A stretch of DNA of 64,000 nucleotides, from positions 558,001 through 622,000 of the forward strand of contig NZ_FLLQ01000001.1 in assembly GCF_900088415.1 (NCBI RefSeq), given 5' to 3'. Positions within the stretch are counted from its first letter, which is position 1; each line of letters opens with the position of its first letter. The notes under the pieces are model-generated. The model saw only the letters and a list, made by a program, of their open reading frames with translations. It did not search any database and was not told where the DNA came from. This DNA is from Vibrio mediterranei. Lineage in GTDB: Bacteria > Pseudomonadota > Gammaproteobacteria > Enterobacterales > Vibrionaceae. Shown piece by piece: positions 26,855-36,549 of the stretch. Both the position numbers and the translations under genes were made by a program.

Positions 26855-28090
26855 TTATTTCTTATCAGACATGGCTTCAACGGGCTTCTGTTTAAGGATT
26901 TGTCGTGCAGGATAGAGCGCAGCCACTATAGAGGCGATAAACACGGTAACAAATACCATCAGGTATTGTTCATTGGAGACCGTTGGGAACAGTAACGTAT
27001 CTACACCATAAGCACCTAACCCTTGCGCCATAGAGCCAAGTGACAACCCCGTGTGACCTAAAATAGCAATAAGTGCTTTGCTAAATACAATACCTAGAAT
27101 GGCACCTAAGCTACCTAGTAACACAGTTTCTAGCATCACCAACATAAAAATTTTGTGCTTTTGCATTCCCACGGCCATTAAAACGCCAAATTCTTGAGTA
27201 CGTTCAAAAACCGACATCAACATGATATTGACGATACCAAACGCCATCGCCACAACAAAAACCGTCAACATCACTTGATTACTGATTTTCATCGTATTAA
27301 TCATGGTTGCCAATAGCGGTTGCAATTGATACCAACCTTGTACCACGTTACCACTTGGAATAAGCGACTGCAGGTCTGAGACAACATGTCGTACTTGCTC
27401 CTCACTGTTAGCGTTGGCCTTTGCGGTTACTTGGACGGCATACTCATGAACTCCATTAAGTTTTGCCAGAGATTGGATGTCAGACTTTCGGACTAAGACG
27501 TGACCATCATCGTAAGCAGATGATGGCGTTTTAAAGATACCGCGAACTCGGAATGCGGCTCCCGTTACCTCTCCTTCAGGGTCGGTAAACGTAATCACCA
27601 CCTTAGAGCCCACGCGAAGCTTTAGACGCTGCGCATTTTTGGCCGACACTAATATCGGATTGCGACCTTTTTCATCAAGCCACTCCCCATCAACGAGACG
27701 TTCCGCAATTGGTGCAAAGTCAAGTTCATTGGCCGAGTCTATGCCCAATACCGTTACACCACGGGTGCTGCGAGCTGATGCCATCATGCCATCCACAACG
27801 AACCTAGATACCCACTGATTGATATTCGAGTTTGCCTCAAGTGCAGCTTCAATTTGCTTATCACCAATTACTGTGTCTTTAATATCAGGATTCTCATCGA
27901 ACCTTTGATTATGGATCTGTAAATGACTGGTTTGCCAAGCAATAGCATTATGGACCATGTTGTCAGTCATACCATTCATGAATCCCATCATGGCAACCAC
28001 CCCCACCAGTCCGAATACCATAGCGCCCGCCATGATCCCGGTGCGAATTTTGTTGCGCCATAGATTACGCCACGCCAATTTAATGAGCAT
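26855..28090 (-). CDS. FtsX/LolC-type ABC permease, second
   Basis: A 411-residue permease: N-terminal MLIKLAWRNLWRNKIRT and transmembrane helix 1, a large periplasmic MacB-like domain (about residues 50-260), then three helices at the C-terminus (near residues 280, 330 and 380) with FERTQEFGVLMAVGM as the coupling region. Topology and length fit LolC/LolE-type subunits. It overlaps its paralogue by 11 bases, so translation is coupled. With the first permease it likely makes a heterodimer. Confidence 0.9.
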   Translation of the reverse strand: MLIKLAWRNLWRNKIRTGIMAGAMVFGLVGVVAMMGFMNGMTDNMVHNAIAWQTSHLQIHNQRFDENPDIKDTVIGDKQIEAALEANSNINQWVSRFVVDGMMASARSTRGVTVLGIDSANELDFAPIAERLVDGEWLDEKGRNPILVSAKNAQRLKLRVGSKVVITFTDPEGEVTGAAFRVRGIFKTPSSAYDDGHVLVRKSDIQSLAKLNGVHEYAVQVTAKANANSEEQVRHVVSDLQSLIPSGNVVQGWYQLQPLLATMINTMKISNQVMLTVFVVAMAFGIVNIMLMSVFERTQEFGVLMAVGMQKHKIFMLVMLETVLLGSLGAILGIVFSKALIAILGHTGLSLGSMAQGLGAYGVDTLLFPTVSNEQYLMVFVTVFIASIVAALYPARQILKQKPVEAMSDKK

Positions 28091-29309
28091 GTGATCCCCC
28101 TTTTAGCGCAGAAACCAGATTGAGACGATAGAGACGCCAACTTGGGTAGACTAGACACAATAATAAGATGAACGTGACAGCCACGGCTTGGGTCATAAAT
28201 AACGAAGGATCGAGGTGAACCGGAAGAATCGGCTCAAAGCCGGCTTCAAGCATCATTTGAGCGGCATCACCTGTTATCTCGATAGGATTTAAGAAGAAAT
28301 AACCCAGAACTGGCATGGTCAATAGCGTACCGATAACAATACCTAAAAGACAAATGAACGCCGATTCAATGAATAACAATCCCAGTAGTTGACGTCGCAC
28401 CATACCCGTTGCAAGCATGACGCCAAACTCTCGCTGCCGTTCCAATGTCATCATCATGACAGTCGCAAACAAACCAAAACCAACAATGCCATATAAGATG
28501 TAAATTAAGAAAATTCCACCTGCACGATCCAAGGCAATTTGTTGCGCCATTTCAGGGGATAGGTCTTGCCAATCCCTAACTTTCAATTGATCCTGATAAT
28601 GATCTTTAAGCTTTGTTTCGACAGTTGCAACGTCATCAAGGGAGTCGGTGTGCAATACCCAAGAAGTGACTTGATCACCAGTACTGTATAGCTCTTGTGT
28701 AAGCTTGATCGGCATATAAACCATTTGGTTATCCAGTGCTTTCACTGGGAAATGAAGCAATCCATTTACAGTGTAAAGCCCCGCAGCAGTGTGTCCTCTG
28801 TAACCTTGCCCGTAGAGTATTATTTCATCACCTACGTTCAGTTTTAAGTACGAGGCTAGTCCTTCACCCAATAAAACACCGTTACTGTCAGAATCGATAA
28901 AATTCCCAGAACTGACTTTACTACTAATATGTGAATAGCGATCTTCTGCTTCTGGATCCACGCCCAAAACCAACACACCCTTAGAGCGGTCATCGGCCGC
29001 AGCCAATGCTACAGACTCAAGTCTCGGCAAAATATAGCTAACACTGTTCATGTTCTTTAGATAAGGAAACTGCTCCAGGTCACCCGATATCACATCATCG
29101 ATACTATTGCTTTCGGCATATTCTGGGTGCTGTAATTGAATGAGACCGGTATAAAAGCGTGCCGCGTTATCTATGTTGGCGTTGTAGCTTCCTTCTTGAA
29201 AGCTACGAGTTAACAGAGACAAAAAAAGGGCTAATGCCAGTGCCGATGCAGTTAGCAAGGTTCGGCGTTTTTGTCGCCACAGATTTCGCCAAGCCAGTTT
29301 TAATAACAT
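28080..29309 (-). CDS. FtsX/LolC-type ABC permease, first
   Basis: A 409-residue permease with the same plan as its partner: MLLKLAWRNLWRQKRRT and helix 1, a periplasmic domain (about residues 45-265), and a three-helix FtsX domain with ERQREFGVMLATGMV. The near-identical N-termini of the two subunits point to an old duplication. The gene lies 33 bases after the LolA-like gene. Known LolCDE systems extract outer-membrane lipoproteins; nothing here shows the cargo. Confidence 0.9.
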   Translation of the reverse strand: MLLKLAWRNLWRQKRRTLLTASALALALFLSLLTRSFQEGSYNANIDNAARFYTGLIQLQHPEYAESNSIDDVISGDLEQFPYLKNMNSVSYILPRLESVALAAADDRSKGVLVLGVDPEAEDRYSHISSKVSSGNFIDSDSNGVLLGEGLASYLKLNVGDEIILYGQGYRGHTAAGLYTVNGLLHFPVKALDNQMVYMPIKLTQELYSTGDQVTSWVLHTDSLDDVATVETKLKDHYQDQLKVRDWQDLSPEMAQQIALDRAGGIFLIYILYGIVGFGLFATVMMMTLERQREFGVMLATGMVRRQLLGLLFIESAFICLLGIVIGTLLTMPVLGYFFLNPIEITGDAAQMMLEAGFEPILPVHLDPSLFMTQAVAVTFILLLCLVYPSWRLYRLNLVSALKGGSHAH

Positions 29310-29342
29310 GATGAACGCTCACTCCTTGTTTTCATGTAGGCG

Positions 29343-30095
29343 CTAGTCGCGTAACGCTTTCATTTGGCTTTGAGAGAAGAAGCTGTCTTCAATAGCAAAA
29401 TTAAACTGTGCTTGATGAGTGATCATTTCTGTCTTCTGTCCGGGTTTATCAGCTGGAATCATCTCCATACGTGTTGCCACTTTACGTCCACCTAATTCCT
29501 TGATGTCAAAGGTTTGCATTGTATTTACCTTCTCATCAAACTCATCATAGAACTCCGCTTTACGTTGTAAGAAGGTCTCTTTTGAAATCCACAGTCTTAC
29601 CTTACTCCAAACTACTGGCGCATCCGGCTTAGCATACGCGTCAATGACCCAAGTTTGCTCACCATCGAAACTCTCTTCTTTCACTAACTCATGTGTGTAA
29701 TCAACCACAATAGAAGACTGGTTTATGAGGTCATCATTGGTAAAGTCCGATCCCATCCATGACTGTCCCAACATAGATGGCGCAATCTTTACCACCCTCT
29801 CAATATTCGGTAACCAGTTCCACATTTCCCGTTGACGTTTTAGCGAGGCAGAGCCTTTATCTTTTGCAGGTGCTGTAACCAAAACAAGGGAAAGATCTTG
29901 CCCTTTGGTCCAACTCTTCATACTCATTGTTCTCGTCCAATCAGGCCTGATAATACGCATGGTCAGTTCGGTATAGCTTGAGTCGCCTCTCATAGATTGG
30001 TCAGATTTGATGACGACATCCGATGGGCTTAATGCCAGGCTCGGTAGGGAAAACAGTAGTAGTAAGGCAGCAATAGCGCGCAATATAAATCTCAT
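29343..30095 (-). CDS. LolA-like outer-membrane lipoprotein-sorting protein
   Basis: A 250-residue periplasmic protein. The signal peptide is hydrophobic and ends near SLALS (about residue 23). The body, with ELTMRIIRPDWTRTMSMKSW, MWNWLPNIERVVKI and SWMGSDFTNDDL, is the LolA-like family (annotated as outer membrane lipoprotein-sorting protein), a curved beta sheet that carries acyl chains. The ATG at 30095 has AGGTG six bases upstream; the in-frame GTG at 30104 lies inside that site. It is the first gene of the five-gene operon, so it probably accepts cargo released by the FtsX/LolD-like complex. Confidence 0.87.
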   Translation of the reverse strand: MRFILRAIAALLLLFSLPSLALSPSDVVIKSDQSMRGDSSYTELTMRIIRPDWTRTMSMKSWTKGQDLSLVLVTAPAKDKGSASLKRQREMWNWLPNIERVVKIAPSMLGQSWMGSDFTNDDLINQSSIVVDYTHELVKEESFDGEQTWVIDAYAKPDAPVVWSKVRLWISKETFLQRKAEFYDEFDEKVNTMQTFDIKELGGRKVATRMEMIPADKPGQKTEMITHQAQFNFAIEDSFFSQSQMKALRD

Positions 30096-30393
30096 TGAGA
30101 ACACCTGTTCTTATCGGTTTGGAAGACTATATCAATTCTTTAAATATATATTTGTGACACATGACATTTCCATAACTATCGAAGTTAATATTCTGCAATT
30201 TGCACCATATTGAGTCAATGCGATATCACTGCTGCTATTCGGGTGCAATTTTCGAATAGACATCACTAAAATGGTGCAAAACTCTATTTAAGGAACTCCA
30301 TAGCTTTGAATAATCAGTAAGTTACGGTATGGCGTAGATCTTGTAAGGATTAATAGACCCCCATAAAAATTGCACACATTCAGGGAGAAGACG
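30096..30393. promoter_or_regulatory. Divergent region between the Lol-like operon and glgC, with repeated GTGCAA boxes
   Basis: No gene is visible. GTGCAA or its complement TTGCAC occurs at 30200-30205, 30243-30248, 30274-30279 and 30370-30375, with an additional TGCAA at 30194. Both promoters must lie here. The repeats could be half-sites for one regulator; the region is AT-rich and short, so chance is not excluded. Confidence 0.35.
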
Positions 30394-31614
30394 ATGCAAG
30401 ATGTCCTTACGATTGTTCTCGCAGGAGGCATGGGGTCACGGTTAAGCCCTCTAACCGATGACCGCGCTAAACCTGCCGTACCCTTCGGTGGCAAATACCG
30501 AATTATCGACTTTACGCTAACCAACTGTTTGCATTCTGGACTACGGCAAATTCTGGTTCTCACCCAATACAAGTCTCACTCCTTACATAAACATATCCGA
30601 GACGGTTGGTCGATCTTCAATCCTGAACTAAAAGAATTTATTACCGTCGTACCACCGCAAATGAGAAAAGGCGGCAAATGGAATGAAGGCACTGCCGATG
30701 CTATTTATCACAACATGTGGCTCCTCTCACGAAGTGACGCTAAGCACGTAGTTGTGTTGTCAGGCGACCATATCTATCGTATGGATTACGCTGCTATGGT
30801 TGAAGAGCACAAACAAACTGGCGCTAAACTTACGGTTGCTTGTATGGACGTTCCGCGAGATGAAGCCAGTGCGTTTGGAGTAATGGCGACCAATGCTGAG
30901 TTGCAAGTAACAGCATTTGCTGAAAAGCCAGCAGATCCAGCGGCCATGCCGACAGACCCTCGTCGTTCCCTTGTCTCTATGGGCATCTATGTATTTGATA
31001 TGGAAACACTTCAGCAAGCTCTAGAAGATGACGCTGAACTGGATAGTTCAAGTCACGATTTCGGAAAGGATATCATTCCTAAGTTGATAGACTCACAAGG
31101 TGTTTATGCTTACAACTTCGGCCAAGATAAAGGCCGCGTGGCACGAGATTGCTACTGGCGAGATGTCGGCACTATTGATTCGTTCTATGAGGCGAATATG
31201 GACTTACTAGAGCCTGTTCCACCAATGAATTTATATCAAGAAAACTGGGGAATACGGACATATGAACCTCAGTTGCCTCCAGCACGCACTGTCCCTTCTG
31301 CGACTGGGAACGAAGGCATATTTATTAACTCGATTATCGCCAACGGTGTGGTCAATTCTGGTGGTTCAGTCCACCACTCCATTCTGTCATCCAACGTAAG
31401 AATCAATGATGGTGCGACCATTGCTGACAGTATTTTGTTTGGAGAGGTTACCGTCGGTGAAAACTGTCAATTAGCAAACTGTATTGTCGACAAGCACGTT
31501 GTCATTCCTGCCGGTACAGTGATTGGCCTAAACCCATCACAAGACGCGGAGCGTTTTCATATCTCAGAGAAAGGTATTGTTGTTGTACCGGAAGGCTATG
31601 TATTTGTAGACTAA
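30394..31614 (+). CDS. glgC: Glucose-1-phosphate adenylyltransferase
   Basis: A 406-residue enzyme making ADP-glucose from glucose-1-phosphate and ATP, the committed step of glycogen synthesis. The N-terminal nucleotidyltransferase domain has GGMGSRLSPLTDDRAKP (about residues 10-26) and GKYRIIDFTLTNC; the C-terminus has left-handed beta-helix repeats. The start at 30394 has GGGAGAAG. Length and motifs match bacterial GlgC, and allosteric control by sugar phosphates is known for the family. No glgA, glgB or glgP is adjacent, so the rest of the pathway is elsewhere. A shared terminator separates it from the chitinase gene. Confidence 0.94.
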   Translation: MQDVLTIVLAGGMGSRLSPLTDDRAKPAVPFGGKYRIIDFTLTNCLHSGLRQILVLTQYKSHSLHKHIRDGWSIFNPELKEFITVVPPQMRKGGKWNEGTADAIYHNMWLLSRSDAKHVVVLSGDHIYRMDYAAMVEEHKQTGAKLTVACMDVPRDEASAFGVMATNAELQVTAFAEKPADPAAMPTDPRRSLVSMGIYVFDMETLQQALEDDAELDSSSHDFGKDIIPKLIDSQGVYAYNFGQDKGRVARDCYWRDVGTIDSFYEANMDLLEPVPPMNLYQENWGIRTYEPQLPPARTVPSATGNEGIFINSIIANGVVNSGGSVHHSILSSNVRINDGATIADSILFGEVTVGENCQLANCIVDKHVVIPAGTVIGLNPSQDAERFHISEKGIVVVPEGYVFVD

Positions 31615-31635
31615 AACTCTATGACAGAAATTACA

Positions 31636-31663
31636 AAAGCCGCCAATATAACTTGGCGGCTTT
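31636..31663. terminator. Bidirectional terminator between glgC and the chitinase gene
   Basis: An 11-bp stem (AAAGCCGCCAA / TTGGCGGCTTT) with a 6-nt loop, T-rich on both sides, between two convergent stops. Confidence 0.88.
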
Positions 31664-31682
31664 GTTGTTTAGTTGCTATCTA

Positions 31683-34121
31683 TTAGATAACGCAGACTTG
31701 TTCCCAACTACCGTCACTTCCTGGCACCGAGTTCGTCCACCATTTCGCTTTGTAAACCACTCCGTTGTGACTCATTTTATCACCACCACTCGCGTGGCTA
31801 GGGTCACCTTTCCAGTCCGTTTGAGGGAAATTTGGATAAGTATTTACTCCGGTGGTATTACACGTTCCAGAGTTACCATCTCCATCTCCATCGCCACCGC
31901 CATTATTCCCACCACCAGCGTTCAAGTCAGCAAGAGGAAGATCAGGCTGTTCGAACTTAAATGCATAGTCGACACCATTAACATTGACCGCATAATTAGC
32001 AGGACCTGAGATAGGTAGGTAGTACACCATATCCAGTTCATAGATCGCCCCAGCAGCTAAACTCTTCCAGCTTGGTAGCGTAAAGGCGACGCGATGCATT
32101 GGTCCGTCTAGACCACCGATATTATTCGCTCTAGTATGACCAGAAGCGATAACTTTTAGTCCACCGCCAGACTGGTCTTTAGCGTTGTCCGGTGCCGATA
32201 CTGGAATATCAAATTGAAACTCAGTGCCACCTGGAATGTCGGTGCCTGTATTGTTGGTGAAAGTGATTTTAGGATTGATTGGGTAATTTTGGTCACCTAC
32301 TTTGAAACCATCGATAGAAACAGCAATATCAACAGCCTCAGTTGGTATCGCTCCCGTAGCAACTTTATTGCCATACGGGCTAGCACTCAAGAATTTGTCG
32401 TACATGGCTTTGGTCATGCTATTACCCATATGATATTCACCATTACCAGTTGCACATGCTTGTTCCGTAAGATCAACCGCTCCACGATTACCATTAGCGT
32501 CTAGTACATAACAGTTGTAGTCACCCGCAAGTTCCCAAAACATGATGCCACCAATTTCTTTATCAATAACGTATTGCGCTTTTACATCAATAGATTCTAC
32601 ATCTTCAGTAGAAAGGAAAACGTTCTTTTCTGCATTCCACAACCAAGGTGCGACGGCAACGCTGTCATAGTTACGAGTGTAGGTTCCTACAAACTTATCG
32701 CTTGGGTCGTTTACAGGATCTAAACCATAGGCTTGTGCATAGGAGCCCCAGATACCCTTTTCTAAGTTCTTCGCATGCCACATAGGGTTAGAACCTGCGC
32801 CCATTTCATTGCCGTTAACGTCCTTATCATGCCACATATTGTCGATACCTAAAGCACCGTATCCACAGTTGTTTTTCTCTCCTTCTCCCGTTCCCGCTGG
32901 GCATTCAGATTGATTCGGAAGTGGTGCACGTCCCCATAGGCCGTTGTTGCCACCAGAAACGTTTTGCCATCCTCGGGTATAGTACGGAACACCAATGTTG
33001 ATTCGACCAGCAGGCATGGAACCACGGAAATAATGATAAGCCCAATCAGTGTTTAAGTACCCGATGCCACCATAAGCTGCTGTTCCATAGACATTCCATT
33101 GTGCCAGTTCAGAGTCTTCACCTGTGTCATAAAGGGCTGCGTTATGGCCTACATGGTCATTCCAGGCTCCGTGGAGGTCGTAGGACATAATATTCACATA
33201 ATCAAGATATTGGGTCACTGACATGGTTTCCATACCACGCAGTAAGTAGCCTGAGGAAGGTGCCGCAATCGTCAACATATAATGCACACCATCTTGAGCA
33301 CTGACCGCGTCCAGTTTCTCACGCAGTACTTTCATCAACACTTCATAAGACTTCCAAAGATGCGCTCTTCGGCTTTCTGCAAACGCTTTGTCATCTGGGT
33401 TACCCGCGCCTGCCATTGAGGTAGGATATTCATAGTCAATATCCAAACCATCAAACTGATACGTTCTCATCATTTCAACGGCTGAAGTAGCAAAGGTTTC
33501 AATTCCTTGATGATTAATCGAGCCATCAGCATTAGTAGTCATAGTATAGAAACCACCGTCAGCAACTCGTGTACCGTCGGTAGCGAAATGACCACCGGTC
33601 TCAGCCCAACCTCCTATAGAGATCAGGGTTTTTACACCATGTTTCTTTTTCGCTGTCGCTAACGCCCCAAAATGGCCTTTAAAGCCAAGCGCAGGGTCAA
33701 CTTCCACACCAGGCCATTCCTGACCTACAGCTACATTATTCGGATCATTAACGTCGCCAATATTAACTTTGCCATCTGAGCCTATACTGACGAACGCGTA
33801 GTTGATATGAGTTAATTGGTCCCAAGGAATATCTTTAACTAAGTAGGCAGCCTGAGGATCACTCCCTGAACGCCAACTCGTAAAGTAACCAATTACTCGA
33901 CGTGGGTGGTCTGCCCCCATCAACTCTCTCCCCTCTGCATCATAAATAGTGCAATAAGGTACCGTTATGCCTGGTGTCTGATATAAGCCATCTGGACGAC
34001 AGTCCGTTTGTGATGTGTTCGCTTGGGCATTATTACCATATAGTGAAGCAGCACAAACCAGTGCTAATAAGCTTAGAGAACCTACCTTCAATGTAGGTGT
34101 GAGCTTTCTAGTATGTTCCAT
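31683..34121 (-). CDS. Secreted GH18 chitinase with C-terminal chitin-binding domain
   Basis: An 812-residue chitinase. A signal peptide (about 1-34, ending NAQA) precedes a GH18 TIM barrel with the catalytic motif [10 protein letters not shown] near residue 222, the substrate-lining SIGGW upstream and the late barrel motif [10 protein letters not shown]. Then come an immunoglobulin-like region (about 600-740), a Gly/Asp linker ([14 protein letters not shown]) and a ChtBD3/CBM5-12 module ([16 protein letters not shown] ... AKWW). It hydrolyses chitin outside the cell, where Vibrio uses chitin as carbon and nitrogen. It stands alone, with a long upstream region for regulation. Export to the outside, probably by type II secretion, is inferred. 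Confidence 0.95.
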   Translation of the reverse strand: MEHTRKLTPTLKVGSLSLLALVCAASLYGNNAQANTSQTDCRPDGLYQTPGITVPYCTIYDAEGRELMGADHPRRVIGYFTSWRSGSDPQAAYLVKDIPWDQLTHINYAFVSIGSDGKVNIGDVNDPNNVAVGQEWPGVEVDPALGFKGHFGALATAKKKHGVKTLISIGGWAETGGHFATDGTRVADGGFYTMTTNADGSINHQGIETFATSAVEMMRTYQFDGLDIDYEYPTSMAGAGNPDDKAFAESRRAHLWKSYEVLMKVLREKLDAVSAQDGVHYMLTIAAPSSGYLLRGMETMSVTQYLDYVNIMSYDLHGAWNDHVGHNAALYDTGEDSELAQWNVYGTAAYGGIGYLNTDWAYHYFRGSMPAGRINIGVPYYTRGWQNVSGGNNGLWGRAPLPNQSECPAGTGEGEKNNCGYGALGIDNMWHDKDVNGNEMGAGSNPMWHAKNLEKGIWGSYAQAYGLDPVNDPSDKFVGTYTRNYDSVAVAPWLWNAEKNVFLSTEDVESIDVKAQYVIDKEIGGIMFWELAGDYNCYVLDANGNRGAVDLTEQACATGNGEYHMGNSMTKAMYDKFLSASPYGNKVATGAIPTEAVDIAVSIDGFKVGDQNYPINPKITFTNNTGTDIPGGTEFQFDIPVSAPDNAKDQSGGGLKVIASGHTRANNIGGLDGPMHRVAFTLPSWKSLAAGAIYELDMVYYLPISGPANYAVNVNGVDYAFKFEQPDLPLADLNAGGGNNGGGDGDGDGNSGTCNTTGVNTYPNFPQTDWKGDPSHASGGDKMSHNGVVYKAKWWTNSVPGSDGSWEQVCVI

Positions 34122-34557
34122 TACGAATCCTTTCTTAACTAGTAGAAAATTTCACAATGATGCAATGAATCATAAGGACTACGACTTTTTTGTGAATTTA
34201 CAATTCAATTACATCTCAGAAACACACTTTAGATACGACAAAAATAAAGTGTAACTTTTGAGCCGTTATTGAGAATTCTATTGATGGTTTTTAAGAAATG
34301 TCTCGCAATTAATTGCTGTTACACTGAAATGACGGGACACTTATTTTGCGTCAAGAATACAGATTAATAATGATTCGATAGGTTAAATAACAGAGTTTTA
34401 TATTTCTTCCCAATACCACCGAAGTTAATTAAATAATGAATCGATCTTGCGTCAGTTTAATATGTTAAATACTTCGCTAACATACTAATTAAATGGAGAA
34501 AAATTTGCAGATCCATCCTATACTGGCTCAATAACTATCAATGACAAGGAATTGATC
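34122..34557. other. Divergent intergenic region, chitinase and lipoprotein genes
   Basis: This AT-rich region of 436 bases has no convincing gene and no strong palindrome. Both promoters must be here. The longest frame on the plus strand (to about 34254) has no ribosome site and is low complexity, so I did not call it. Confidence 0.5.
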
Positions 34558-35163
34558 ATGAAAGTACGTTCGTTATTAGCTGTCGCCATTTCTTCTGTCT
34601 TACTATTGGGCTGTGGCGCCAATACTACACAAGGGGCTGCAGAAGGCGCGGCAGTTGGTGCGGTCTCTGCTGGTATGTTGGGGGCACTTACCGATCTAAT
34701 CGTTGATGGCGAAGTAGACACCTACCGATTGAGTCGAAATGTTACGGCAGGGGCTCTAGCTGGCGGTACTGCCGGAGCCGTAGATGGATATGCTAAAGAC
34801 CAACAACAAGAAGCACAACAGCAGAAAGCACCTGCACCCGCTAAGCCCTCGTTAGATTTTGGTCCCGATATCGATGCTTCGGTGAACGCATTAATTTCCT
34901 GTCAACACGATAAGGCATACCGCTCAGCACTTGCTGCCGAGAATGCATCTCAAGAATCTTATAAGGAAGCAGGAGTCGCTATGCAGGCTCTGATCGACTT
35001 TGACCGTGATAACACTGAGGGCGTTGATCGAGCGGTGAGCAAATTCGTTAAGATGAGTTCATCCATCAACGATCCTGCCGTCGCACAAACCCAGTTAGAA
35101 GCATTCCATAAAGAACTACAGCAAGAACGAGAGATTGCTGGCCTATCTCCTAATTGCTCTTAA
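34558..35163 (+). CDS. Glycine-zipper lipoprotein of unknown function
   Basis: A 201-residue exported lipoprotein. The lipobox is LLLGC (cleavage before Cys about 19), followed by Gly/Ala-rich zipper segments (GAAEGAAVGAVSAGMLGAL and AGALAGGTAGAVDG) that can insert in membranes, a Gln/Pro/Ala linker (about 80-98), and a helical C-terminal domain with two cysteines. The ATG at 34558 has AAGGA seven bases upstream; an earlier TTG at 34552 is in frame. It is a single gene with a terminator. The family is not named; outer-membrane structure or stress is a guess. Confidence 0.78.
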   Translation: MKVRSLLAVAISSVLLLGCGANTTQGAAEGAAVGAVSAGMLGALTDLIVDGEVDTYRLSRNVTAGALAGGTAGAVDGYAKDQQQEAQQQKAPAPAKPSLDFGPDIDASVNALISCQHDKAYRSALAAENASQESYKEAGVAMQALIDFDRDNTEGVDRAVSKFVKMSSSINDPAVAQTQLEAFHKELQQEREIAGLSPNCS

Positions 35164-35191
35164 CTGCGCATTAATTCGTCCATCATTACAG

Positions 35192-35228
35192 ATAGATCAG
35201 GTTTAACACTTGAAGCCTGATCTATTTG
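35192..35228 (+). terminator. Terminator after the glycine-zipper lipoprotein gene
   Basis: A 10-bp stem (ATAGATCAGG / CCTGATCTAT) with a 14-nt loop and a short T-run, 28 bases after the stop. Confidence 0.7.
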
Positions 35229-35310
35229 CCCCAAACATAAGTAGCATAAATGCAATGCACCCTCTCCATAATTAAGGTGCATTTACTACATTGGAATGTG
35301 AGGCAATACC

Positions 35311-36453
35311 ATGAAATTTAGCTACGTAAATCCTACAGTAATTCATTTCGGCCAAGGCCAAATTGCACAGATCTCTTCTAGCATACCAACGTCCTCCAAA
35401 GTACTCGTTGTCTATGGCGGCGGCTCCATTAAAAGCAACGGAGTTTACGATCAAGTCGTTGAAGCTTTGCAAAATCACACATGGTTAGAGTTCTCAGGCG
35501 TAGAAGCCAACCCTACTAAAGAGACCTTAGACAAGGCTATCGAACTGGTTAAATCTGAAGGCGTTGATTATTTGCTCGCAGTGGGTGGTGGTTCTGTTAT
35601 TGATGGAACTAAGTACATCGCCGCAGCGTCATTACACGATGGCGACAGCTGGGACTTAATTACAGGCCAATATAAACCCGAAACTGCTGTGCCTATCGGA
35701 GTAATACTGACGTTACCAGCAACAGGTTCCGAGTCAAACATGGGGGCGGTTGTCACCAAGAAGTCGACTCATGAAAAGCTGGGCTTCATGACACCACTAG
35801 TTCGTCCTCAGTTCGCAGTACTTGATCCGGATGCAATGAAGACACTGCCAGAGCGTCAACTTATTAATGGGCTTGTTGATGCATGGGTTCACGTTTGTGA
35901 GCAATACATCACTACTCAGACAGGCAATATGGTTCAAGAAGGGTATGCCGAAGTGCTGCTACGTAACCTGCTTCAACTTGGGGCTAAGTTTGAGCAACGT
36001 GACGATTCGTGGCGTGAAAACTTAATGTGGACAGCTAACCAAGCACTCAACGGGTTAATTGGTACAGGGATGCCTCAAGACTGGGCTACTCATATGATCG
36101 GCCACGAACTGACCGCTCTTTGGAATGTCGACCACGCTCGCTCACTGGCGATTATTCAACCATCACTGCTACGCAGTCAGATGACTTTCAAGCGTGGAAA
36201 GATTGAGCAGATGGGACGCAACGTCTTCCAATTAGAAGATAGCGATGATCTAGCGGAGCGCACCATCAGTGCAATTGAAGCTTTCTATGCCAGCCTAAAT
36301 GTTGATGCTCAACTATCCGAAGTAAGCGGTGACAAGTCTGATGCAGTAGAGGCAGTCTTAGCGAAGCTTGAGCAAAATGGCTATGTTAAGTTAGGTGAGA
36401 ATCAAGCAATTACCCTAGACGTCAGCCGAGAAATTCTCACTAACGCGCTGTAA
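35311..36453 (+). CDS. yqhD: YqhD-type NADPH-dependent alcohol dehydrogenase/aldehyde reductase
   Basis: A 380-residue metal-dependent reductase of broad-range aldehydes. It follows E. coli YqhD closely in the motifs I can recall: GGGSVIDGTK, LTLPATGSESN, LINGLVDAWVH, and the ending LGENQAITLDVSREI. The metal ligands (Asp and His in VDAWVH, His in MIGHELTA, His in VDHARSLA) are all present. In E. coli the enzyme detoxifies reactive aldehydes from lipid peroxidation. It is a single gene with a terminator after it. It belongs to a different subgroup from the Fe-ADH at 10762-11919. Confidence 0.9.
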   Translation: MKFSYVNPTVIHFGQGQIAQISSSIPTSSKVLVVYGGGSIKSNGVYDQVVEALQNHTWLEFSGVEANPTKETLDKAIELVKSEGVDYLLAVGGGSVIDGTKYIAAASLHDGDSWDLITGQYKPETAVPIGVILTLPATGSESNMGAVVTKKSTHEKLGFMTPLVRPQFAVLDPDAMKTLPERQLINGLVDAWVHVCEQYITTQTGNMVQEGYAEVLLRNLLQLGAKFEQRDDSWRENLMWTANQALNGLIGTGMPQDWATHMIGHELTALWNVDHARSLAIIQPSLLRSQMTFKRGKIEQMGRNVFQLEDSDDLAERTISAIEAFYASLNVDAQLSEVSGDKSDAVEAVLAKLEQNGYVKLGENQAITLDVSREILTNAL

Positions 36454-36497
36454 ATTCTCAGTAGAACGCTGTAATTGAAACACATACCAATAAGATC

Positions 36498-36533
36498 AAA
36501 AAAGCACCTGCCAAATGCGAGGTGCTTTTTTTA
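36498..36533. terminator. Bidirectional terminator between yqhD and rbsR
   Basis: Stem AAAAAAGCACCT / AGGTGCTTTTTT with a 10-nt loop; T-runs on both strands, between convergent stops. Confidence 0.9.
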
Positions 36534-36549
36534 TTTTGTCGTGAACAGC

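Noticed and set aside
34015..34254. 79-residue plus-strand frame before the lipoprotein
   Set aside because: It overlaps the chitinase signal peptide region antisense and has no ribosome site.
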